DNA from: Tigriopus japonicus
Lineage: Eukaryota > Arthropoda > Copepoda > Harpacticoida > Harpacticidae
Assembly: GCA_010645155.1 (NCBI GenBank)
Contig: CM021322.1
Location: forward strand, 4,214,420 to 4,278,419
Length of the DNA stretch: 64,000 bases
Reading direction: 5' to 3'
Part shown: one piece after another, positions 17,167 through 28,047 of the stretch
How positions within the stretch are numbered: position 1 is the first letter of the stretch
Layout of the letters: each line of letters opens with the position of its first letter
Notes under the pieces: model-generated
The model's input: the letters and a program-made list of their open reading frames with translations, nothing else
What the model was told of the DNA's origin: nothing
The model's database searches: none
Program-made: the position numbers and the translations under genes

Positions 17167-18046
17167 GTGACAATTCGAGTGCATGGAAAAGGCGGGATGA
17201 GTCAGTTTGCATAGTTAATTCTTGTTTAGAGCATAAACGACCTATTTGTCAGCATTGTAGAGCAATTTACTTTACAACAAGGTGTTTTTTAGACGAATAT
17301 TTCCAATATTTAAGACTGTTATTCAAAAATGATGATTGAACACGCAAATTCTTCACCTTATGCGTGATGTTGTAATGATCAAACAAGGCTGGAGGACTCT
17401 GAGTAAGGAAGCCAACATTGCGATAGAGGGTAAATGACTGACTATTTGAACTCTGTTCCTGACAGATTATATATGGATAAAAGTGACCTTCCATGCATCC
17501 CAATATTTGAACTTTTTAGTGTTTGTATGTGAGAAAAAGGGGTGACATTTATTTCCATCAGGCATCAGCGACAACACGTTCTCTCATTGTCTAGGTGCGG
17601 ACAAACTTCACGGCATTAGGAGCTGATGCAAAAAAGTGTCTTTTTCATATTCAAACTCAAAAGAACTCCATTAGTCTTTGGAGAGCTTTTAATTTTTGTT
17701 GTCTTTCACAAAGCTCAAAGTTAAATAGAAACTGTTTTGAATTCGAAGGGAATTTTCTACATAATGGTGCATAGCGACCCTTACTAGAGACCGGCCAATG
17801 AAATCCAAAAATACCCGACCAACACGGCCAATTGGTGACGTCATCCAGCATGTGGGTCCCTTATCAGAAACACGTCTAAACTAGTTAGCCTATTTGATAG
17901 TGCGGTTTGGTTAGTAAAAATCCTCAAGCCTGCTGCAAATGTGTCTAAGGTATTTACCTGATATGCAAAAAGTGAATATTAGTTAATGTGGAGTTTGAAT
18001 AAGGGTCAATTAATGTCACATGATCAGGTGATTGACATCAAAATCT

Positions 18047-18306
18047 TAGTGATGTGGAATCTGGGCTTGCGCAAGTTTTTTCACTGGAGGTTGCAAGGTA
18101 GGGTTACTGCTTGAAGAATGGGTGCTTTGCTTTGTATATGAGCAAACACAAATGTGAGTTTGATTTGCAACCTTGCTCAGAAGTCACTACAGTCAGGGAT
18201 GCCTTGCCTTTTGGTGCTCTTAAAAGAAAAACTGGCTTATAAAGACTGGTAGACAGAGGGGAATATGATTTCTTATAGGTAAATCGGCAACCCCATCACC
18301 AAGTCA
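18047..18306. repeat. Family-2 hAT MITE nested inside the family-1 element
   Basis: The segment from tagtgatgtggaatctggg to ccaagtca matches the free-standing MITE at 51582-51879 through most of its length, but lacks the last eight terminal bases. The same insertion, at the same place, is present in the second family-1 copy (61338-61580). It was therefore inside the family-1 ancestor before that ancestor spread. Confidence 0.8.
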
Positions 18307-18352
18307 AAGTCATTGACTTCTCTTAATACTAGACCGTGTGTAAGCCTAAAAA

Positions 18353-18763
18353 TGTGTCTCCGGTCGCCAACTGTTGAGCGGACACAAGTGCGGGAACATT
18401 TGAAATGTGTGACCAGGCAAATGTCAACCATGCAAGTGATGAGTCAAATGTGGAATTCAGTAACGTTTTTGGGTCATTTTTTGTTATCGCCAGTGGTCAC
18501 TTTCTTGAAAGAACCGAAGAGCTCACCAGGTGACCATGCCATTGATTTGAATACTTCAACTAGGAACTTTTTTGCCTATACATTCAAAAAGTCATTGGTG
18601 GGAAGAACACAAATTTAGGCTTTTGCGTTATGTAGCGTAATCCAATGCATTTATGCACAAAAACTGACTTGTAGCTTCAAGAACGAGTTTTGAAAAGTTG
18701 GTCTTGACTCACATGTTTGGTCACACTAACTGTCCGCTCAACAGTTGTGAGGGAGACATTTCC
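18353..18763. repeat. Inverted-repeat unit inside the family-1 element
   Basis: The core caactgttgagcggaca near 18369 is repeated as its exact complement tgtccgctcaacagttg near 18728, and the similarity extends outwards to gtctcc and ggagac. The unit is absent from the shorter family-1 copy. A diverged copy of its left part is at 62537-62690. It may be another MITE or part of the original transposon interior. Confidence 0.6.
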
Positions 18764-19865
18764 CTCATGAAATCAACGCATTCTGCCCCGCTTGCCAAAT
18801 CAGCCAGACTAAAGCTTGCACGCTATCTAGTGATTATCATTGATCCAAGGTCAAAGTACTACAAAATCAACAAAGAAGAAGTACTCTAGTTTGTTATTGA
18901 ACTTTGTCAGAATAAGCTGAATATTCAACTGAATGCTATAGAGTCTCACAATTCAAAACATGGAGTGTACACCACGTAGAAGAGACCCTGTCTATGTAGT
19001 AACTTCTTTCGCTTTTAATGCAAGTTTTATCAGTGGTTGGTATTTCTTTTTCATTTCATTTTAGAGCCATTTATTCTTACTTCAAAAGATGTGTTCTTGT
19101 AATGCACCAAAACTGCATTGGTTTGTCACAACGGTGTCCAAAAGTCCACATGTCTGAAAGCTTCCCCAACTCCTTTTTGAATGTCTGAAATTGGTCACTC
19201 TGATATCGTTGACGGCCCCTCTTGCCTTCTCCTTTTCCCCTTTTTCTCCTTCCTCATATGTTGAGGGTGACTAATTTTGAAACTCAAGTTGACATTTTAA
19301 ACCTGTAATAACTTCAAAATGAGGCAAAAATCTTGATATCCTTGTTATTTAAGACCGTTTCTTGATACAATAATTAACAACTTGTTGTTAGCTCCTGCCA
19401 ATTTCAAATCGTTGGGGATGTATGAGAGGCATTCAAACTTAGCAAAGTGAAGGGCCTATTTTCGGAATTTCTCTACTTTCCATTCCAGGAAATGCTATAA
19501 ATGCCGCTGGAGGTCGCTTTTGTCGACTGTCAATTGGATAAGCACAGTGAGAAAAAGGTTTTTGATTTTGTGCTCCGTAGTATTGCGCCGCCCTTTTCTG
19601 ATGATTCTGTTCTTTCCTGTTCTGCGCTCAATCAAATATTTCAAACGGTCAGTTGCTCTGCAACAAATGGTCGAGAATGAGATGCGATTGTAGAATTTTA
19701 GTGAAGCAATGAGACACCAGAGGCCACGACGGTGATACGAAGCAAAAAAACGGGCCCAGCGGATGTTTACTGAGCTTCCTTTATTGACCAATCACCAGCG
19801 CAAATCATCAGCACTATGTGTTAGCCTGCGACGGCCAGTCTCTAGTGAGGGTCGCTAATGGTGCA

Positions 19866-21334
19866 TACCCGATTGCAACACCAAAGTCAATTCGACCAAA
19901 ACAAACAATAATAACTTTTAAAAGTGCTGATTTAATCACAAACAGGAAATGATGCACCAAAAGAAAAGTTCTGCAAGGATCCTCAGTTTTGTTTTCCCTT
20001 CCAGTTAAACCTACCAAAATGAAAAAGTAGAAAAGATCCATGAAAATGGATTATGGACAAAACCTGGATAAATTGTGTAAGTGCACCTTCTCTTCCATTT
20101 ACTTTGCTCAAATTTGAGAGTCCCGAGTTTCATGTCAATCACTTTTTCGGATTTGTAATTTACAGCCCCTTTTAAAGGTGAGATAGATGCAGTCTTGTTT
20201 TCGTCCAAGCAAAAGTTGGCAAATAAAAGGAACTTAGTAAATTAAATAACTTGTTAAATCTAGTAAACAAAGTCTAGTCTAGTAAACAAAATGATAATCC
20301 ATGATATTTGTAGTATTTGGACGGGTATCGATTGACATCAAATATTGCAACTGACTTTTTCACTCATTACCGTTGACTATACCAGTCATAAAACAGGACT
20401 TTGCAAAACTTTGGTAAAGTTCGCACTATAAGACAAATAGATTTTGGTTAAAGCAGAAAGTCCATCATAAACTCTTTTTCAGAAGAAGTGTCCTTTCTCT
20501 CCTGTACATATGACATATCGTGTTTCCGAACTTTTTTTTTGTTGCAAAATGACTTTATCAGGCCAGAGAAATTAAGGCGAAATCATTTGAACGTACCCGA
20601 GACAGGATTCCAGTTGTCGAATCAAGCATTCGATCATAAAATATTGAATTTTTTGTTTCAATTTTTTAATGCAAAAAGGGCGTAGTTGTCCACATCATTT
20701 GGACCTCGTTCTTTTTCCACTTTACAATATCAAAAAAATGATTGAGTGAGAAAAGAAAGAATTCTAATCATTTTAGTATACCTAGAAAAATCAAGTCATC
20801 TTTGGATCAAGTATTCGTATTTCAAGCTCTCACGGTATTCTCAAATTGAAGGGATATCTGCCTCCCACTTTGCTGACCCTTTACATTAAGCTTAATAAAA
20901 AATTAAAACTTTATTTCAAACGGGTTAAATTTTGGGAATCATTAATTTTCCCACTTTAGGCTAGTGTAGCCTTAGCTAACAACATCAATATTTGGAATTT
21001 TGCTCTTCAAGATTAAAAAATAGCAAGCGGAAGACCAGTAAGTATCCAAAGCTTTTTTATGCACAAGAAATATCTATTATTTGCGCTTTTTGCTTGTCCC
21101 TACTGACCTCGGGGAAAAAATGACGGCGCGTTCCACGACCCAAGGAGGTTAAGTGAGGTCCCTCCAATCCGGATTCCGATTGTTGGTGCACACACCGACA
21201 TATCTTTATTTTTGAAAGTCTCTAAACAGGTTTGCCGTCAATCTTCTTGATTGAGAAGTCCGGTGCAGGCACTGCGTACATTCAAAGGTCCTCCCGAGTT
21301 TCTCTTTGCCAAGTCTTTTAGTAACTTGGATCCG
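19866..21334. other. Intergenic, upstream of the crotonase gene
   Basis: No coding exon is recognised. The stretch holds short local repeats (tctagtaaacaaa units near 20255-20290) and, near 21085, a fragment gctttttgcttgtccctac related to the loop region of the 4475-5294 foldback. The crotonase promoter should lie just before 21335, but no core element stands out. Confidence 0.4.
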
Positions 21335-22884
21335 ATGTTGTTCCCTCGATTGGGTCGGACCATTTGGATTGGAGCGAACCACGCCGTTGGTGCTCCTGCC
21401 TCGACAGCTTGGACCGCCCTTGGGAGTCTTAGAGGCGTGGTTCCCCGCCGGTGCAATTCCAATAGCGTGTTATGCGAGTACCAAAACGAGGACACCTTGG
21501 CTATTGTCACGCTCAATGATGCGCCCAAGTTGAATGCCTTGACCGTGCCCATGGGGGATCGATTGATCGACGTCGTCGAGGAACTCAAAACCGTAAAAAT
21601 CAACTACTTATGTTTTCAGCATTGGAAATTGAACACCATAAAAAAGGACGTGAATGTCGTTGAAAATCTCTAAGGACATATTCTGATAGACATAGCACAG
21701 AAAGGAAAGGAAAAGAGAAGGATGCTTCTCTTCTTTTTACCAGTCTTAGGGCAAAAACGGCGTAAAGTTCAGGGCAAGAAAATCAATGAACTTCCCGCAT
21801 ATTTCACTTCAGTGATACTCTTAAGATTTGATGGGCAGAAAGTCTCAGCCAAATCATAGGAGAAAGAAGCCAGCTCGAAAATACGCGAGTAATTTACCTT
21901 AAAAATAGATTATCAAAATTGCAAAAGTGACAACTGAAACCAGATTAATTGAGTCTAAAATGAATGAGAGATAACTGAATTACGCAGAACTTTGACTGTC
22001 ATGCCTTCCTTTCAATTAGATGAAGAAACCACCAAATTTCGGCGAGTTTGGAACTGTCCTGAGCTTGATTTTTCTTGCAGAAATCAAAATTACGGGCGGT
22101 GATTTTGCAAGGGGCGGGTCGCGCTTTTTCGGCCGGTGGCGATCTCGATTGGTTGATGGAACGTCATCGAGACACGCACGGCAATAATCAAAAGATCATG
22201 GTGGATTTCTACAAGCGATTCTTATGTCTCCGGAGCTTACCCGTACCTGTCATTGGTGCCATCAATGGACCGGCTATAGGTGCCGGATTCTGCTTGGCTT
22301 TAGGAGGTTGTGATATCCGGGTTGCCCATGAAAAGGTGATTGAGCCAAATCGATGATAATAATACCCTTCATTTTGTTGTTTTAACGAGAGAAATCCCCA
22401 TAATTGTCCAAGGCCAAGTTGGGATTGACCTTTGTCAAGTTGGGCATTCATCCGGGTATGGGGATCACTCATTTTCTGCCTCAAATGGTGGGACCTTCTT
22501 TAACTTACGAGATGCTCTTGACTGGACGATTGATTGATGCTCAAGAAGCCTTTGATTTGGGCATGGTAAGCCGGATCTCGGCCGATCCCTTGACAGATGC
22601 CATGGATATTGCTCGAGAAATCGCCTTGGTCGCGCCCATCGCCGTTCGTAGTACCGTAAAGACATTGCGCAAGTCTCAAGACCGACCCACGTCCTTGGAG
22701 GTAACGCATCATCGGATGTCGTTTTCCTCTGGACTCTGACTAAATGAGAGTTTCTGAACACTTTTTCTAGGAGGCCATGACGTACGAATCCCAAGGTCAA
22801 GCCATTACTTACCCGACAAATGATTTGGTGGAAGGCATCAAGGCCTTGCGAGAGAAAAGGAACCCAGTTTTCCAGGACGATTGA
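21335..22884 (+). CDS. Enoyl-CoA hydratase/isomerase family protein, mitochondrial-type, four exons
   Basis: The protein is a crotonase-fold enzyme acting on acyl-CoA thioesters. The exons are 21335-21592, 22081-22335, 22413-22700 and 22771-22884 (TGA), all phase 0 with GT-AG introns, giving 304 residues, a usual family length. The ATG at 21335 opens a basic, Ser/Arg-containing leader ([13 protein letters not shown], then VPRRCNSNS) that looks like a mitochondrial presequence. The core follows: [11 protein letters not shown] (CoA and oxyanion-hole region), [21 protein letters not shown] and [21 protein letters not shown], then [18 protein letters not shown] and a helical tail. By alignment from memory, both glutamates used by classical hydratases are replaced, and the aspartate of isomerases (PDGG type) is Gly in HPGMG. 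The reaction may therefore be neither plain hydration nor isomerisation. It converges with the membrane-protein gene, 207 bp between stops. An alternative is an ECHDC-like protein of unknown reaction. Confidence 0.88.
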
Positions 22885-23091
22885 AAACAAGAAAACTGAA
22901 CCCGACATCCTTTGCACTTTAAACTAAATAATCTGATATATTTTTGATTAACGATTTCTCATCGATAGGGATCATATCATAAAATAACAAATCTCTCTAG
23001 ATGCTAAATTTGTGGGAATGATTGCTTAAAGCTATGGATTGATTGATTGATTGATTCTCTATGAAGTATATGAACTCGCTTGCAAGTCTTC

Positions 23092-24804
23092 TTATCTGGT
23101 CATGGGAGGACGATTGTGGGCTGATTGCATTTCGGACAAAGATGGGTACAACCCTTGTTGAGGGCGTGGTTGCATGGGCATTGGAGCAGGATGATCGGGA
23201 TGATTCTGACGGATTTCAACCATCTCCAATGGTGAAGGCGCAATATCTTCTTTCTCGAGACAAAAGAGAATCCGAAGTTTGTGCACAATCTCAGATCCGG
23301 CCAAGAGAAGATCCAAAACCACGGCTGAAATGACCACAGGAATCAGCTCGTAGTTGTAATCGTACAACTTGTGATCCTGATTGTCGCCCCCGAGAGTTTG
23401 AACCAACCAACGAGCTCCCAGACATGCCCAAATCACTAGAATAGTTTTCATATTCCATGGATTAGTGGTTGAAGTTGGAAAGTTCACTAGATATTTTTTT
23501 ACCTTGGAAGAGACACATCGAGTACCAAATGATGTCAAGGATGCTGAACTTTCCGCATTCGCAAAGACATCGCTTGCAGCAATCCAGGATGGTGGCAAAA
23601 CAGACCTGATATTTAGATGAATAATCGATTGAATACTTTCCGTTGGATGAATGTCATGGTCAGGTAAAAACGATACTTACCACCGGATCACAGAAACAAC
23701 AACAACATTGACGCCAACAGTTTCCGAACAGTGTGAGAATGTGAAAAGGTAGAAAGAAGATCCAAACACCGGCTCCGGCAACCAAATAGTGGAACCCGAA
23801 TTCGCAAGGATAAGACACTAATGCAAAAAGTAGAATGAGATTGATTATGTTCTCGTAATCGTGGGCTTCCGTAATGTACCTAAGTATGTGGTCATGTTTT
23901 GCTCGGTATCCCGGTTGACGAGCCAGAAATCGGCGACCTCGGTCTCGTTGATTTGAGTCAAGTTTCCATCCTCGTCATAGAGAGGAACAGTGAAAGATTC
24001 CGTGGTTCCATTTTCGGTACAGGATGCGTCGAATCGGATTCCCACAATCAAGCGGTACCAATTGAAGATGTAAAATCTAAAATGTTCATGGACATACATT
24101 GGTAGGAGAATGTCCAAGTTCCTCGGCAGTTTTTATTTTTTTTCAGCGTCATCCCGGTTAAAAACTTACGGAATCATGATGAAGAAAAGAATTTGAGAGG
24201 CTGGCATGCACGGGCAACATAGACAACGTTCACTCTCGGCAAATCCCAAGGCTGTACCCACAATATCTCCCACCTTGTTGGCCCGATCCTCTCCCACAAC
24301 CTTGGATAAGTCTTCATGGAACTATTGAAACATGGATCAGAATTTTGATGTTACCATTATGCATGCCATCCAAAAACATTAGCAGATTGTTAAGCGTTTT
24401 AAAAACATCGGAAGAACCTTGAATTTTGTACCTGTCCAGCCGCACGATCAAGTCCAGTTTTCCCGACGGCCTTTTGTCCAACTTTATCCCCCACCAAGTT
24501 CCCTATGATACCGCCAATGATAGGCGGACCCACAGCATTACCCACCATGGAGCCTACTTCGGATCCGCCATATCCAGCCGCTCTTTGGGCGGTTTTGCCC
24601 GCTGAACCTGAGGCTGAAATAAGAAGGACAACCCCTTTATTAACATGCCTAATTCTTAATTGTGCATTAAAGACGGTTCGGCTCACCTCGAGGAGGTTGT
24701 TGAGCGGGTAAACCATGTTGAGGCGATGGTTGAAGCAATGGCTGATGATGGGTGGTGGTTGGAGGGGGGTGGTTTGACCCACCCGGTTTATTGGGTGCAC
24801 TCAT
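23092..24804 (-). CDS. Unrecognised cysteine-rich multi-pass membrane protein, seven exons
   Basis: I do not recognise the family. The exons read 24804-24687, 24613-24432, 24321-24170, 24076-23880, 23817-23681, 23605-23503 and 23435-23092 (TAA). Every junction is GT-AG and phase-consistent, giving 410 residues. The N-terminus (about 1-40) is Pro/His/Gln-rich and looks cytosolic. Residues 40-100 are a glycine-zipper stretch (GSMVGNAVGPPIIGGIIGNL). Four hydrophobic segments follow: ASQILFFIMIPFYIFNW, FHYLVAGAGVWIFFLPFHIL, ILDIIWYSMCLFQVIWACLG and IPVVISAVVLDLLLAG. A loop with two N-glycosylation sequons (NGT, NET) lies between the first two. Between the second and third is a dense cysteine block (CWRQCCCCFCDP, then DCCKRCLCEC) that could bind metal or be palmitoylated. 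The tail is Pro/Gln-rich. The ATG lies 129 bp downstream of the CHERP stop on the same strand. No signal peptide is seen. Confidence 0.75.
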
Positions 24805-24879
24805 TGAGCTGACGAACAGAAAGAGACATAAATTCAAACAATGACGCAGAACATTTCGTTATGACGAAGGAGGGTTTCA

Positions 24880-24885
24880 TTTATT
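24880..24885 (-). terminator. Poly(A) signal (AATAAA) of CHERP
   Basis: The hexamer AATAAA on the minus strand lies 49 bp after the CHERP stop codon and 76 bp before the ATG of the downstream membrane-protein gene. The next gene's promoter and 5' UTR must fit in this very short space, or the two are co-transcribed. Confidence 0.6.
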
Positions 24886-24933
24886 AATAAGGTTAACAAG
24901 GGAGCACCCAAAAGCAAAGTGACAGAATATGAC

Positions 24934-27900
24934 CTATTTCTTCTTCTTCTTGGTATCCCTCTCTTTCATCCGGGTGTAAAACGATCCGGATTTGGCTTTC
25001 CGAAATGCTTCAAATGGATCGCTTCTCACACCCATGCCCAAAAACTTGTCTTGCTTATCCCGAACCTCGCCGCCAGAGATGGGCTCCACAATCCCCGACT
25101 CCGACGATCCCAGACCGGAACCCGTCTTCCAGCCCATCTTTTGCATCATTTGATGGCCTTTGTTGGACGAATCCAATCGTTGTTCCACCGCCTGAGATTC
25201 GACGGCTTTGGATCCGAAACCCGAATAGCTTTCATCGGGACTTGGACTTCGACGAGTGGCACCTCCTCGGGATCGAGATCGAGAACTCGGACTTCCTCGA
25301 CCTCTTCCATGACTTCCGTTTGGACTTGGACTTCTTCGTGTGAGGTAGGAAGGCATTGAATACCCGCCCGTGGGCGACAATGAGCGGTCACGCCCTCGAC
25401 CATTGCCGCGTTCAGGGGTGGATCCTCGGGAGCGTGAACGAGTGCGCGAACGAGATCGAGAGCGAGTTCGGGATCGAGATCGCGCTCGTCTCGATGGAAC
25501 GGGCGAGCGAGATTTGGAGCGATAGCGTTTCTTCTTAGGCGGTTCATCGGCTTTTTGGCCGCCAGTTTTGGGATCCACTTTGGAATCACCACGTTCGGGC
25601 GTGGATCGAGCACTAAAGGGCTCGGGACTGGCGGTTCGTGATCGCTCGCGTTCGCCAGATTCGATAGCTTCGGCCTTTTTACGAATAGCCGCCGTCTTAT
25701 CTCGCGACCATTCGTAAAGACCAATCACTTCCCAGCCTTCCGGATCCCGCGGTCGTTCATGGCTGGGCGGGGCATAGAAGAGTTCCAAGGCCTGGAGCAG
25801 ACGCTCACTAGGCGGAGTGGGAGGCGGGAGACGAATTTCATTGGCGTTGATGGGCTTGTATCCACTGTCCTCGAGCTTGACTAAAGGCACCATAAGTCCG
25901 GCTGGTAATTCGTAGTAGGGCAAATTGGGCTTGAGCACGGCCTCATCAAACGTGGGAGGATGTGCCGCGTGCGGAGGAGGTGGGAGTTGCTGCTGTTGCG
26001 ATGGATGATGAAGATGGTGCGGGTGATTGGGCGGAAAAGGGGGCTGTTGGCCACCAAACATGGGCGGTCCCTCGGGCAAGCCTCTCGGAGGCGGAAATCC
26101 CGCATTGTAAGGGCCATATGACTCATCATAATGATCAGGCGGCCCATCACTTCCTCCACCAAATGGCGGAGGGGGTCCATTTCCGGGCGGACCACCCATG
26201 TGAGGCGGTGGTCCTTGAAATCCAGCAGGATGGCTAGGAGGAGGACCATGAGTGGGTGGTCTAATTGGGGGTGGTTGTTGTTGCCACATGGGTGGAGGTG
26301 CTTCATTAGCCCCGGTATCCCAACGACTCCTCCGATCAGCCCTGGCCTTGCTCCGATCATCTCCGTCCACGGACCATGGACCACTGGGTTCCATCATAGC
26401 GTTACTCGTCGGTGGTGGGCCACCCATTTCGGGTTCGAGCCCCGCGGAAGAGGCGGGCACCGCCGGAATCAAGGCCTTCTCTTCGGCCGCCTTGATTTGC
26501 TCCTCCAACTGTATCTTCTGCTTCTCGAGGCTTTGAATGGTGGAGTTGGCATGGTTGACAAAGTTCTGGTGTTGTTTCTTATAGTTGTCATACGTTTCCG
26601 TGATGGTTTGGACGGCGCTTTCCACGGCAGACGAGTAGGTCTCCTTCAACTCTTGGAGGAAGGTTTGCCACGAGTTTTGCGTGTCGCGCATCTTGTTCAA
26701 CGTCGATGGACTGAAGATGTGCTTGTCCTCCCAGAGCTTGATCAACTTGTCCAATTTGGGCATTTGATCGGGTTTAGCGCTGGCCGAAGCCCCGCAAAAC
26801 ATCTCGACGGCCACGGATTCGAAGCTCTGTTTCAGTTCTTCGGCGTGTTTGCGCATGCAATGGTGCAACACGTCGTTCATGAGGTACATTAAATGCAACT
26901 TGGTCGAGAACGGCGCATCCGGCTGCGTGACTCGAAAGGCCAAGTAATGGGCGATGAGTTTGTTGTTGTCGTGACCGGTGGCCTTCTGAAAGATCCAGCT
27001 CTTGCCGGAACCAATCGAGTCTTTGGTGCACGATTCCACGATCGGATGGATGACCGTCTCCAGTTCCTCCATGTCAATGCCCGTATCGCCGGCCAAAAGG
27101 TTCAAATGCTCCCATCGCGACTTTTTCAGCGTGTCCTGGGTGGCGGTTTCGATTTGAGCGGTCGTGACTTGATGTTGGGCGCTCAAATTACTCTCAGATT
27201 GAGTGATTTGATCGCGAAGACCTTGTTGTTGCGTGGATAGACGTTGAATTTGCTCACGTAATTCGGTCGTATTCACCGAGGCCACCGGCGGTTGCGACGT
27301 CCCGGGCTGGGTAACATTAGGAGGCGGTCCCTTAAATGGCCCGCCCCGATCAAACGGACCGGATGATCCGGGAGGGGCCGAAACCGCGCCATTCCCGCGA
27401 AGCGGGGGTACGCCCTCACCCGGTAGATAAGCCGGCACATCCATGAGCGGTCGAGGTCCACCCACTACACCCGATGGCGCGGGAGATTGACCTCGAGGCG
27501 GGCCATGACCGCCCCCACCGCTCATATATCCGCCCCAACCGGGCGAACCGGCCATATTGGGCGGTCCGGATTCGCCCCAATGAGGACCGCCATGACGCGG
27601 TGGACCGCCAAATCGACCCGGAGGCGGTCCTCCAAAGCCGTGAGGCGGTGGACCGCGTAAACCGGGCCCCGGACCGCCCATGGGACTCGGCCCCATGGGA
27701 TGCCGAGGCGGAGGCGGAGGGTGGGAATGATGCGGGGCGTGATGAGGACCCGCCCCTCCTCGCATGACCCGAGCCTCGTTCTGGACCTGGTAGTTGTAGT
27801 AGGCGTGGTGGGGATCGTGGGTCATGAGGAAAGCGAATTTGGGGTTATCTCGCTGCTTGTTTTTGGTCATGGTCTCGAATTCGGGACCATTTCGAGCCAC

Positions 27901-27987
27901 GAACTGGGCCAATTTGTCGATGATGTTCTTCAGCTCGGGGTCTGAGGGCGGGGGTGGGGCCGGGGGCGGCCCACCGTGGCCGGACAT
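24934..27987 (-). CDS. CHERP: CHERP orthologue (SURP, CID, RS and G-patch splicing-associated protein)
   Basis: This is a nuclear RNA-binding protein associated with the U2 snRNP/SF3 machinery and alternative splicing; it was first described as a calcium homeostasis protein. It is a single 1017-codon exon starting at MSGHGG. Domains in order: a SURP/SWAP module at about 15-70 (IIDKLAQFVARNGPEFE, DNPKFAFLM); a Gly/Pro-rich linker; a coiled coil at about 240-295; a CTD-interacting (CID) domain at about 297-440 (LHLMYLMNDVLHHCMRKHAE); a second coiled coil; a long Pro-rich region; the conserved block LPYYELPAGLMVPLVKLED at about 690; an RS domain at about 785-930; and a G-patch at about 942-985 (KGHQMMQKMGWKTGSGLG). 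The human protein is about 916 residues with the same order. The lack of introns in a 3-kb CDS is notable beside its intron-rich neighbours. Long antisense ORFs across it are shadows of its GC-rich codons. Confidence 0.95.
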   Translation of the reverse strand: MSGHGGPPPAPPPPSDPELKNIIDKLAQFVARNGPEFETMTKNKQRDNPKFAFLMTHDPHHAYYNYQVQNEARVMRGGAGPHHAPHHSHPPPPPRHPMGPSPMGGPGPGLRGPPPHGFGGPPPGRFGGPPRHGGPHWGESGPPNMAGSPGWGGYMSGGGGHGPPRGQSPAPSGVVGGPRPLMDVPAYLPGEGVPPLRGNGAVSAPPGSSGPFDRGGPFKGPPPNVTQPGTSQPPVASVNTTELREQIQRLSTQQQGLRDQITQSESNLSAQHQVTTAQIETATQDTLKKSRWEHLNLLAGDTGIDMEELETVIHPIVESCTKDSIGSGKSWIFQKATGHDNNKLIAHYLAFRVTQPDAPFSTKLHLMYLMNDVLHHCMRKHAEELKQSFESVAVEMFCGASASAKPDQMPKLDKLIKLWEDKHIFSPSTLNKMRDTQNSWQTFLQELKETYSSAVESAVQTITETYDNYKKQHQNFVNHANSTIQSLEKQKIQLEEQIKAAEEKALIPAVPASSAGLEPEMGGPPPTSNAMMEPSGPWSVDGDDRSKARADRRSRWDTGANEAPPPMWQQQPPPIRPPTHGPPPSHPAGFQGPPPHMGGPPGNGPPPPFGGGSDGPPDHYDESYGPYNAGFPPPRGLPEGPPMFGGQQPPFPPNHPHHLHHPSQQQQLPPPPHAAHPPTFDEAVLKPNLPYYELPAGLMVPLVKLEDSGYKPINANEIRLPPPTPPSERLLQALELFYAPPSHERPRDPEGWEVIGLYEWSRDKTAAIRKKAEAIESGERERSRTASPEPFSARSTPERGDSKVDPKTGGQKADEPPKKKRYRSKSRSPVPSRRARSRSRTRSRSRSRTRSRSRGSTPERGNGRGRDRSLSPTGGYSMPSYLTRRSPSPNGSHGRGRGSPSSRSRSRGGATRRSPSPDESYSGFGSKAVESQAVEQRLDSSNKGHQMMQKMGWKTGSGLGSSESGIVEPISGGEVRDKQDKFLGMGVRSDPFEAFRKAKSGSFYTRMKERDTKKKKK

Positions 27988-28047
27988 GGCAAAGGGGAGG
28001 GGATGATAGGGGTTGGCACTGAAGGGACACTATGGTCGGTAGAAGGG

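Larger units (their letters stand above)
17772..19857. mobile_element. hAT-type non-autonomous element, family 1, long copy (2086 bp)
   Basis: The ends are 25-bp inverted repeats (tagcgaccct... and ...agggtcgcta, with 22-23 matching positions). Both sides carry the perfect 8-bp duplication atggtgca (17764-17771 and 19858-19865), diagnostic of hAT-type insertion. No transposase ORF is present; the longest frames are about 100 codons without motifs. The element contains a family-2 MITE (18047-18306) and a further inverted-repeat unit (18353-18763). A shorter relative with internal deletion is at 60757-61742. Confidence 0.9.

Noticed and set aside
25146..27240. Several antisense and alternate-frame ORFs of 90-250 codons
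   Set aside because: They are shadows of the GC-rich, repetitive CHERP coding sequence, whose own frame has clear domains.
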